This document shows positions 7,973 to 14,568 of a stretch of 23,168 nucleotides of DNA, in pieces; the stretch's first letter is position 1, and every line of letters starts with the position of its first letter. Location of the stretch: the NCBI GenBank assembly GCA_900541885.1, contig UQKW01000032.1, forward strand, positions 1 to 23,168. Reading direction: 5' to 3'. The notes beneath the pieces were generated by a model. That model was given only the letters and a program-made list of their open reading frames with translations. It was not told the DNA's origin and did not search any database. This DNA comes from an uncultured Collinsella sp. (GTDB lineage Bacteria > Actinomycetota > Coriobacteriia > Coriobacteriales > Coriobacteriaceae). The translations under genes were made by a program, and so were the position numbers.

Positions 7973-8009
7973 AATGGCCCGCGCATCACACATCGATGCA
8001 CGGGCCATT
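7973..8009 (-). terminator. Terminator of module 2 operon, probably bidirectional
   Basis: A 15-bp stem with one mismatch (7973-7987 with 7995-8009) is flanked by T-rich sequence on both strands (TTTTGTTT on the minus side). It lies just beyond the EIICB stop at 8043 and also after the convergent regulator gene. Confidence 0.85.
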
Positions 8010-8042
8010 TATTGTCTGCAAGCGGCAGGTGGTGTCAGCGTC

Positions 8043-9803
8043 TTATGCCTCGAGGTTTTCCTCGATCCAGGCGACGGCACCCTTGGGATCCTTAGTGAGG
8101 TCGATGTACTGTTTGCCCTTGGGCGACAGCAGCGTGATGCCCAGGCGGTCGGTGTCGGCCTTCATCTCGTTGTAATAGGTGCGAACCTGCGGAGCCAGGA
8201 CGATGACGTTGTACTGGTCCATGATGGCGTAGTGGCTGCCGTAGGCACCGGCGTTGGCGGTAATGTCGATGCCCAGCTCGTCGGCGCCTTCCTTAAGCGC
8301 GTTGGCGAGCAGTGCAGAGGTGCCGGCGCCAGCGCACAGAACCAGAACCCTCAGATCCTTGCCCTTAAGGGCGGACGGAGCTGCGGAGGCCTCAGTGGCA
8401 GAAGCGGTCTCGACAACAGGAGCCTCAACGGCGGGGGCGGCAGCGGTCTTGACGGCCTTGGTCTCCTCGGCCTCTTCTTCGGCCAGGGTCTCGGCCTCCT
8501 GCTTGCACAGGACGTTGTCGTAGGCCTTGCAGAACGGGTAGTAGATCAAGAAGTCAACGACCAGCAGGACGACAACCAGGACCAGAGAGATCGGCTGGAA
8601 GTTGGTGTCGATGAAGGTGCCGATCGGTCCGGGGAGTGCCCACGGCATGGCATAGATAAAGCCGTTCATGCCCAAAAAGTCGATGAAGAACTTACCAATG
8701 AGGACGTTGGCCACGGGGGCAAACAGGAACGGGATCAGGAAGTACGGGTTGAGGATGATGGGCGCGGCGAACAGCAGCGGCTCGTTGACGGCGAACATCA
8801 CGGGCACGACAGAGGCTTTGCCGACGGCCTTGAGCTGCTTGGAGCGCATAAAGAGCAGGAAGATAATCGGGACAATGAACGTGGCGCCGGTGCCGCCGAG
8901 TTCGCCGATGTAGTTACCGAAGTTTTCGGTCAGGGCGAGGGCGGGGTGACCGCCGGCCTGCAGCGTGGCGAGGTTGGTAGTGATGTTGCCAAACAGCGCG
9001 GCGTTGAGGGCAGGCTTAACGACCGAGGGGCCGTGGATGCCCATGAACCAGAACAGCGGGATCATGAACCAGATGAGGGCGAGGCCGGCGTAGGAATCGG
9101 CAGCGGCGAACAGCGGGCTCACCAGCGTGGAGATGACGTTGGCAAACGGGACGGCCAAGCAGGTGCGGCAGATAACGTCGATGACGGCGACAAACAGGAT
9201 GGAGAAGCTGAAGGCGAAGATGTCGCGGAAGTTCTGGGCGATGGCGCCGGGGACTTCTTTGGGCAGCTTGATGGTGATGTCTCGCTTAATGCAGAAGGCA
9301 TAGATGTTGACCGTGGCAAATGCGGCGACAAAGGAGCTCAGCAGGCCCTTGGTGCCCATGTTGTCGGTAAAGAACACCGAGACATCGGCGCCGTCGATCT
9401 TGGCACTCGTCTGGGTAACGGCCAAGATGAGCATAGCGCACATGGCGGCGACCATGGTGCTCGTGGCGTTGATAGCCTTGCCGGCAGGCATGCGGCGGTT
9501 CTTGGAGCCGGTCAGCGCGCTTGCGGTGGTGCCGGCGACCATGATGCCCACGACGCCCATCGTGAAGTTGTAAACCTTGTTGCAGAAGTTCACGACGTCG
9601 ACGTTCCACCAGTCGGGCAGCGTAAAGCCGCCGACCGTGGCGACAACGCCCGGCAGGGTCGAAATAAGCAGGAAGACAGAAGAAGACAGGATAATGGGCA
9701 TTGCTGCCAAAAAGCCGTCTTTAATGGCCTGAAGGTAGATGTTCTTAGAGACCTTGTCGAAGTACGGCTGACCTTTCTCCAAGAACTTAACGATCGATTC
9801 CAT
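8043..9803 (-). CDS. lacE: PTS lactose-family EIICB permease (module 2)
   Basis: A 586-residue IIC-IIB fusion. The IIC domain (1 to about 430) has GIHGPS (His257) and NEP (Glu341), and the GGTGATF block near 303-309. A Glu-rich then Ala/Pro/Thr-rich linker (about 436-482) joins it to IIB, with phosphocysteine Cys490 in LVLCAGAGTSA and the GAYGSHY and LAPQVRTYY blocks. It is most like the module 1 permease and the partial copy at the left edge, so the substrate should be a related beta-galactoside. The start is backed by GAGGAGCG upstream. Unlike modules 1 and 3 it is the second gene of its operon, 176 bases after the hydrolase gene, with a long hairpin in the gap. It needs a separate EIIA, presumably LacF. 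Confidence 0.95.
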   Translation of the reverse strand: MESIVKFLEKGQPYFDKVSKNIYLQAIKDGFLAAMPIILSSSVFLLISTLPGVVATVGGFTLPDWWNVDVVNFCNKVYNFTMGVVGIMVAGTTASALTGSKNRRMPAGKAINATSTMVAAMCAMLILAVTQTSAKIDGADVSVFFTDNMGTKGLLSSFVAAFATVNIYAFCIKRDITIKLPKEVPGAIAQNFRDIFAFSFSILFVAVIDVICRTCLAVPFANVISTLVSPLFAAADSYAGLALIWFMIPLFWFMGIHGPSVVKPALNAALFGNITTNLATLQAGGHPALALTENFGNYIGELGGTGATFIVPIIFLLFMRSKQLKAVGKASVVPVMFAVNEPLLFAAPIILNPYFLIPFLFAPVANVLIGKFFIDFLGMNGFIYAMPWALPGPIGTFIDTNFQPISLVLVVVLLVVDFLIYYPFCKAYDNVLCKQEAETLAEEEAEETKAVKTAAAPAVEAPVVETASATEASAAPSALKGKDLRVLVLCAGAGTSALLANALKEGADELGIDITANAGAYGSHYAIMDQYNVIVLAPQVRTYYNEMKADTDRLGITLLSPKGKQYIDLTKDPKGAVAWIEENLEA

Positions 9804-9911
9804 AGTTCACGCTCCTCTTTGCATGAAATCTTAATGGCATGGACGTTGAAAACCTATATGGTCTCCCGCTTGCTAAAAGCCCGGGTGCAGGCGGGGCCGG
9901 TCCCAGGGGGA

Positions 9912-9958
9912 GAGAGGGGAGCGGCTGGGTTTGTATCGCATAGGGCCGCTCCCTTCTC
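9912..9958 (-). other. Intercistronic hairpin between GH1 and EIICB (module 2)
   Basis: A 14-bp stem with one non-Watson-Crick pair (9912-9925 with 9945-9958) sits in the 176-base gap after the hydrolase gene. There is no T run on the minus strand. It could protect or partly end the hydrolase transcript. Confidence 0.6.
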
Positions 9959-9979
9959 GGGGGAAAGCGAGGCGATGCG

Positions 9980-11422
9980 CTACTGCGCGTCCGCCATAGT
10001 GTCGGCGAGCTCCTTGTACCAGAGTGCCGACTGCTTGATGTAGCGTTTTTGCGTGTCGAAGTCGATGTAGAACAGGCCGTAGCGCTTGTTATAGCCATTG
10101 GCCCACGAGAACTGGTCCTGCAGGCTCCAGATAAAGTAGCCCTGGACGTCGACGCCCTCGGCGCGCGCCTGGAGCACCTTCTCCATGTGCTGGTCGACAA
10201 AGTCGATGCGCTCGGGATCGGCGACGATGCCGTTTGCGTCGGGCTCGGGGTCCTTGTGGCCCAGGCCGTTTTCGGTGATATAGATGACGGGGAGGTTGGG
10301 ATAGGTGGCGCTGATGTGCTTGAGCGTGTCGTAGAGGCCTTGCGGGTAGATGAGCCAATCCCAGTCGGTGGTGGGGATACCCGGCATATCGACCTGCTGC
10401 CCGACGCCCTTAAACTTAAAGCACGAGGTGCCCTTGTCTCCGGTGCCGTTAAAGCTGTTGGTTGACTCGCCATCGTAGGCGGCGATAAACGCCGACTGAT
10501 AGTAGTTGAGGCCGAACATATCGTTGCGGGGCGCCGCCTTGGCGAGCTCCTCCATGTCGCTGTCCTCAACCGTAAGTGTGGCGTTGTTGGCACGCAGAAT
10601 CTCGTTGATGAGTGAGAGGGTGCGCGCGGAGTAGTGACCCAGGAAGGCGCCGTCCATGATGAAGTCGGTGTAGAAGGCGTTGTACAGGTCGGCGGCGTGC
10701 TGGTCGGCGGGCGAGTCGGTGGCAGGATATGCCGGCGTCAGGACGTTGACCATGCCAATGCGTCCGCCCAGGTGCTCGGTCTCGTCAAGATCCTTATACA
10801 GGTTGACGGCGCGGGCGTGGGCAACGAGCTCGTTGTGCTGGCTCTGGATGCCGCTCGTCACATCAAAGTGATGGTTGGGCGGGAAGTTGCCTTGGATGTA
10901 TTGGGAGTGCGAGAGGCTGATGAGCTCGTTGATGGTGAACCAATTCTTGACCTCGCGGAACTCGCGGAAGCAGAACTCGGCATAGCGCACATAGGCGTCG
11001 ACGGTCTTGCGGTTGAGCCAGTCGCCCTGGTTGAACAGGGCGGCGGGGGAGTCAAAGTGATGCAGGGACACATAGGGCTCGACGCCATACTTTTTGCAGC
11101 AGGCGAACAGCTCGTGGTAGTGCTTAACGCCCTCGGCGAGGGGCTCGGCATCGTCGCCGTTGGGGAAGATGCGGGTCCAGGCGATGGACACACGGATGGC
11201 GTTGAGTCCATGCTCGGCAGAAAGGCGGATATCCTCCTCGTAGCGGTTGTAGAAATCACTGGCCGGGTCGGGCAAAAAGCGACCCTGGGCGACAAGGTAA
11301 TCGTCCCACATGGTCTTACCCTTGCCTGCCACCTTCGTGGAACCTTCCGTTTGGTACGCGGCGGTTGCGGCGCCCCAAACAAAGCCCTTCGGCAGCTGCT
11401 GTACGCGGTTTAGCAAAGACAT
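9980..11422 (-). CDS. GH1 6-phospho-beta-glycosidase, LacG-like (module 2)
   Basis: A 480-residue GH1 enzyme, more divergent than the other two. Acid/base Glu166 lies in TINE (the usual TFNE altered at one position) and nucleophile Glu384 in ITENG. The phosphate-binding set Ser439, Lys446, Tyr448 and the LacG-type Trp440 are in SWANGYNKRYG, so the substrate should be 6-phosphorylated and probably a galactoside. A specialised preference is possible given the differences around GNFPPNHHFD and FNGTGDKGTSCFKF. Two ATGs two codons apart can start it (11428 and 11422); 11422 has the better distance from AGAGGG. It is first in its operon, diverging from the regulator at 11764. Confidence 0.93.
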   Translation of the reverse strand: MSLLNRVQQLPKGFVWGAATAAYQTEGSTKVAGKGKTMWDDYLVAQGRFLPDPASDFYNRYEEDIRLSAEHGLNAIRVSIAWTRIFPNGDDAEPLAEGVKHYHELFACCKKYGVEPYVSLHHFDSPAALFNQGDWLNRKTVDAYVRYAEFCFREFREVKNWFTINELISLSHSQYIQGNFPPNHHFDVTSGIQSQHNELVAHARAVNLYKDLDETEHLGGRIGMVNVLTPAYPATDSPADQHAADLYNAFYTDFIMDGAFLGHYSARTLSLINEILRANNATLTVEDSDMEELAKAAPRNDMFGLNYYQSAFIAAYDGESTNSFNGTGDKGTSCFKFKGVGQQVDMPGIPTTDWDWLIYPQGLYDTLKHISATYPNLPVIYITENGLGHKDPEPDANGIVADPERIDFVDQHMEKVLQARAEGVDVQGYFIWSLQDQFSWANGYNKRYGLFYIDFDTQKRYIKQSALWYKELADTMADAQ

Positions 11423-11540
11423 ATGCATACACCCTCTCGTCTCGCTGTTCGATATTGTGCGTTTGCGCTCAGGAGGCTCCCTGGTTAGCGTTCAGCGGTG
11501 AAAAAGCCCGATAAACACTATCTTAAAATGATTAGAACCA

Positions 11541-11582
11541 AAATGAGCACGTGAACATTTGACAATGAGCACGTTAACATCC
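11541..11582. promoter_or_regulatory. Two LacI-type operators of module 2, 22 bp apart
   Basis: Copies at 11541-11560 (core ATG-AGC-ACGT-GAA-CAT) and 11563-11582 (core ATG-AGC-ACGT-TAA-CAT) share ATGAGCACGT starting at 11543 and 11565. They lie two helical turns apart on the hydrolase side of the divergent region. The triplets differ from module 1, matching the different recognition helix of the adjacent regulator. Confidence 0.85.
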
Positions 11583-11618
11583 GGCTGGGATGTATAGAAA
11601 CAAAACAACTTCAAACAG

Positions 11619-11650
11619 CCGCGAACGGTTGTATTTGTTCGGTAAGCGGT
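11619..11650 (-). promoter_or_regulatory. 21-bp-spaced box pair (LytTR-like), module 2
   Basis: CCGCGAACGGT (11619-11629) and CGGTAAGCGGT (11640-11650) end exactly 21 bp apart, as in the other three pairs. The second ends five bases before the TTGACA of the regulator promoter. Confidence 0.65.
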
Positions 11651-11655
11651 TTTGA

Positions 11656-11685
11656 TTGACAGAAGTTTTCATGTTGTGGTATATG
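11656..11685 (+). promoter_or_regulatory. Promoter of the module 2 regulator gene
   Basis: TTGACA (11656-11661) and TATATG (11680-11685) are separated by 18 bp, a good match to the housekeeping sigma consensus. Transcription would start near 11692, just before the third operator. Confidence 0.6.
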
Positions 11686-11695
11686 GCTCGGGTAT

Positions 11696-11713
11696 CATGA
11701 GCACGTTATCGAT
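11696..11713. promoter_or_regulatory. Third module 2 operator at the regulator's transcription start
   Basis: ATGAGCACGTTAT (from 11697) repeats the left half and centre of the two upstream operators, but its right half is degraded (CGAT in place of CAT). It overlaps or directly follows the predicted transcription start, which suggests autorepression and, with the copies about 130-155 bp upstream, DNA looping. Confidence 0.6.
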
Positions 11714-11763
11714 GTATGTACGATGCGCCATGGGCGCGGGGAATAGTTGGGAAGCAGGTTAGC

Positions 11764-12801
11764 GTGGAAGGCATGGCTCAGCAGACAAGGAATGGTCATT
11801 CGGCGAGCGCGGCAGAGGTTGCGGCGCTCGCTGGCGTGAGCCGCCAGACTGTGTCTCGCGTGGTCAACGGTATGCCCAACGTGACGGAAAAGACGCGCAA
11901 GCGTGTGCTGGCCGCCATGGAAGAGCTGGGCTTTCGTCCCAATTTTGCTGGAGCGGCGTTGCGCGGCGGGTCGTATCGTTCTATTGGCCTGTGCATGTAC
12001 AACATCACACGTGTCGGTAACCTGGCGACGCTCGAGGGTATCATGCAAGCGGCGCGCGAGCACGATTTTGCCGTCACTATGATCGAGATGGGCGGCGACA
12101 AGCCCTATACACTTGCCGATGCCTCGCGCCGCATGGTCGAGCGACCCGTCGACGGCATGATTCTCAACATGAACCGCATGGCTCCCGATTTTGAGGAGTT
12201 TGTTCCCCAGCCGGGAGTGCGAACGGTCATCCTGTCCATGTATGCGCATCCGCGCTGCACGACGATCGACTCCGACCAGTATGGTTCGTGCGAGCTGTTG
12301 ACCAATTATCTGCTGGAACATGGTCACTCGAATATGCGGTTTGTGGCGGGTCCGGAAAACTCGATTTCCTCGCGTTTTCGTGAGGCCGGTTGGCGCGATA
12401 CGCTGGGTCGTGCTCATGCCGATGCCGCTCCGATGCTGCGTGGCGATTGGAGTGCGGACAGTGGGTACGCCATGGGCGAGCGGATTGCGGCCGAGGTGCT
12501 TGCCGGCGGGTCGCAGGCGCCGACTGCCGTGCTTGCGGCAAATGACCAGATGGCGCTGGGCGTTATCGCCGCGCTCGAGAACGCGGGCCTGTCCGTGCCC
12601 GACGACGTGAGCGTGGTTGGTATCGACGACGCACTCGAGGGACTTGTTCCTCACAATCGACTGACGACGCTGCGATTTGATTTGCGCGGTGTCGGTAAGC
12701 TTGCGTTTGAGGCGGCGATTGGAGAGAGCTCGTCTATCGAGGCGATTCATGTGCCGAGTACGCTGGTCGAACGCTCGACTGTTAGGGACATACGGGGTTA
12801 G
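11764..12801 (+). CDS. LacI-family transcriptional regulator (module 2)
   Basis: A 345-residue LacI-family protein: helix-turn-helix with recognition helix GVSRQTVSRVVN (specificity pair Arg-Gln), hinge region ending GAALRGGS, then the sugar-binding domain (GMILNMNRM, HPRCTTIDSDQ, AVLAANDQMALGV, VSVVGIDDALEG). GTG 11764 is chosen because AGG lies five bases upstream; ATG 11773 would follow GGAAGG too closely. An in-frame upstream ATG (11716) would add residues unlike the family. It is transcribed away from the module 2 operon and ends just before palindrome array C, with no terminator of its own before the array. It likely represses the adjacent operon and itself. Confidence 0.93.
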   Translation: MEGMAQQTRNGHSASAAEVAALAGVSRQTVSRVVNGMPNVTEKTRKRVLAAMEELGFRPNFAGAALRGGSYRSIGLCMYNITRVGNLATLEGIMQAAREHDFAVTMIEMGGDKPYTLADASRRMVERPVDGMILNMNRMAPDFEEFVPQPGVRTVILSMYAHPRCTTIDSDQYGSCELLTNYLLEHGHSNMRFVAGPENSISSRFREAGWRDTLGRAHADAAPMLRGDWSADSGYAMGERIAAEVLAGGSQAPTAVLAANDQMALGVIAALENAGLSVPDDVSVVGIDDALEGLVPHNRLTTLRFDLRGVGKLAFEAAIGESSSIEAIHVPSTLVERSTVRDIRG

Positions 12802-12815
12802 GTCCTACTCCGTTT

Positions 12816-12953
12816 GTCTCGATTTGTAACAGGTAGACGGTCAAAAGCGGGCTACGTGTTACAGATTTAGATTCTTCGGAAAGAGCAATCCTGTTCGTCT
12901 CAATCTGTAACAGCTAGGACCAAAAAACTCGGCTAGATGTTACAGATCGAGAC
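12816..12953. repeat. Palindrome array C: two 57-bp units, 81-bp period
   Basis: Units at 12816-12872 (type I centre, GGTCAAAAGCGGGCTACG) and 12897-12953 (type II centre, CTCGGCTAGATG) have the same arms as arrays A and B. The type I then type II order matches the last two units of array B. The array separates the convergent ends of module 2 and module 3. Confidence 0.92.
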
Positions 12954-12961
12954 AAACGGCT

Positions 12962-13015
12962 CCCGACCTGAACAAAAAGGTCGGGGGCGGCGCGCCGTGT
13001 GACGTGCCGCCCCCG
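12962..13015 (-). terminator. Overlapping hairpins/terminator after module 3 operon
   Basis: Two stems share bases: CCCGACCT (12962-12969) with AGGTCGGG (12978-12985), and a 10-bp GC-rich stem (12982-12991 with 13006-13015). The bases between them (AACAAAAA) give a T run after the second stem on the minus strand, the direction of the hydrolase gene ending at 13063. The two structures are mutually exclusive. Confidence 0.75.
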
Positions 13016-13062
13016 GCTGAGAAATGGGGACAGGTTATGTGGGCGGGTAACCCCGCAAGCCG

Positions 13063-14502
13063 CTAGTCCAGACGACGGGTCTGCGCTACGTGCTTATACC
13101 AGTAGGCGCTTGCCTTGGGCGTGCGCTTCTGGGTTTCAAAGTCAACGTAGAAGAAGCCATAGCGCTTGTTGTATCCGTTGGTCCAGGAGAACTGGTCCTG
13201 CAGGCTCCACAGGAAGTAACCGCCCACGTTGACGCCCACCTCCATGGCCTTGAGCAACCAGCGCAGGTGCTGCTCGATGTAGTCGATGCGCGGCTGGTCG
13301 TCCACAAAGCCGTCTTTGTAGGGATCCTTGTAGCCCATGCCGTTTTCTGTAATGAAGATCTGCTTATAGTTGGGGTAGCGCTGCTTAATGTAGACGAGCA
13401 GATCGAACAGGCCCTCGGGATAGATGATCCAGTCCCAGTCGGTGGTGGGGATGCCAGGCTTGTTCACATGCTCGCCAATACCCTTAACGCGCCAGCGGCC
13501 GGTGCCCTTCTCGCCCGTACCGTTGTGGTGCAGGTCGTTCTCGCCATCGTAAGCCTTCAAAAAACGGCACTGATAGTTGTTAACGCCCAGGTAGTCGTTG
13601 TAGAGCGCGGCCTCGCGCATAATCTCGAGGTCCTCGTCCAGAATCTCGATGGTGCCGCCCGAGACGGCAGCCAGGCGGTTGGCGCACTCCAAGGTGTCAG
13701 GCGCGTAGTCGCCGCGGAAGGTGGCGTCGAGCAAGAACTGGTTCTGCAGCACGTGCTCGTTGTTGGCGGCCTTGATGTCGGCGGGGTCGTTCTCGTTGAG
13801 CGGGTACTTAAACTCCAGCGACTGAATGACCCCGATCTTGCCCTTAAAGCCGCCGTTGTGGAAGGCCAGCACGGCCTTGGCGTGGGCGAGCATCATGTTG
13901 TGCTCGCACTGGAAGGCTTCGGCAAGATGTGCCTTGACGCCACCGGGGAAAGTGCCCTCGATGTAGGTGTTGGAGGCGTCCGCCCAGATCTCGTTAAAGG
14001 TGAACCAATAGGTCACCTGGTCGGCGTACTCCTTAAAGCAGAAGGTGGCAAAGTCCACAAAGGCGTCGATGGTCTCGCGGTTGAGGAAGTCGCCCTTCTC
14101 AAAGAGGGACAGCGGCGTATCGAAGTGATGCAGCGTGACAAACGGCTCAACGTGGTGCTTGTGGCACTCGGCGAAGAGGTCGTGGTAGAACTGGACGCCC
14201 TCGGGGTTGATCTCGCCGGTCCCGTTGGGAAAGATGCGGCTCCAGGCAATGGAGAGACGGATGCCGTTGATGCCAAACTCCTCGCACAGTTCCAGGTCGA
14301 CGGGGTACTGGTTGTAGAAGTCCGAAGCGGGATCGGGGGAAAAGCGCCCCTGGGCCTCCAGGAAGTCGTCCCAGGCGACCTTGCCCTTACCGTGAGTGCG
14401 GGTCGCGCCCTCTACTTGGTAGGCAGCGGTGGCGCCGCCAAAGACAAAGTCCTCGGGAAACTGCGCAGGCGGGTTAGTGACGCTAGCAGGGTTAACGGAC
14501 AT
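13063..14502 (-). CDS. lacG: 6-phospho-beta-galactosidase, GH1 (module 3)
   Basis: A 479-residue GH1 enzyme, close in sequence to the module 1 enzyme through most of its length (GGATAAYQVEG, the THGKGKV region, QGRFSPDPASDFYN). Acid/base Glu171 lies in TFNE, nucleophile Glu386 in ITENG, and Ser439, Trp440, Lys446, Tyr448 in SWTNGYNKRYG give the LacG-type phosphate and galactose site. The N-terminus is about six residues longer than in module 1. The start at 14502 has only a weak GGAT upstream, so translation may be coupled to or limited by the hairpin between it and the EIICB gene. It should release galactose-6-phosphate from imported beta-galactosides, which then enters the LacAB/LacC route encoded at 19866-23125. 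Confidence 0.95.
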   Translation of the reverse strand: MSVNPASVTNPPAQFPEDFVFGGATAAYQVEGATRTHGKGKVAWDDFLEAQGRFSPDPASDFYNQYPVDLELCEEFGINGIRLSIAWSRIFPNGTGEINPEGVQFYHDLFAECHKHHVEPFVTLHHFDTPLSLFEKGDFLNRETIDAFVDFATFCFKEYADQVTYWFTFNEIWADASNTYIEGTFPGGVKAHLAEAFQCEHNMMLAHAKAVLAFHNGGFKGKIGVIQSLEFKYPLNENDPADIKAANNEHVLQNQFLLDATFRGDYAPDTLECANRLAAVSGGTIEILDEDLEIMREAALYNDYLGVNNYQCRFLKAYDGENDLHHNGTGEKGTGRWRVKGIGEHVNKPGIPTTDWDWIIYPEGLFDLLVYIKQRYPNYKQIFITENGMGYKDPYKDGFVDDQPRIDYIEQHLRWLLKAMEVGVNVGGYFLWSLQDQFSWTNGYNKRYGFFYVDFETQKRTPKASAYWYKHVAQTRRLD

Positions 14503-14525
14503 GATGATCCAATCGTCTAAATCGA

Positions 14526-14559
14526 AGGGCCAGCCGGTCTTGGATGGTCGGCTGGCCCT
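14526..14559 (-). other. Intercistronic hairpin between EIICB and GH1 (module 3)
   Basis: An 11-bp GC-rich stem (14526-14536 with 14549-14559) lies in the 66-base gap, ten bases past the EIICB stop. No convincing T run follows. All three modules have such a hairpin between their two genes. Confidence 0.65.
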
Positions 14560-14568
14560 GAGCGTTAC

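Noticed and set aside
7974..10043. Long plus-strand frame opposite the module 2 permease
   Set aside because: It is the same antisense effect. It begins inside the terminator hairpin and has no ribosome binding site.
13090..14520. Long plus-strand frames opposite the module 3 hydrolase and permease (also 14758-16026)
   Set aside because: They are antisense shadows of genes with complete catalytic motifs, and no protein family is recognisable in them.
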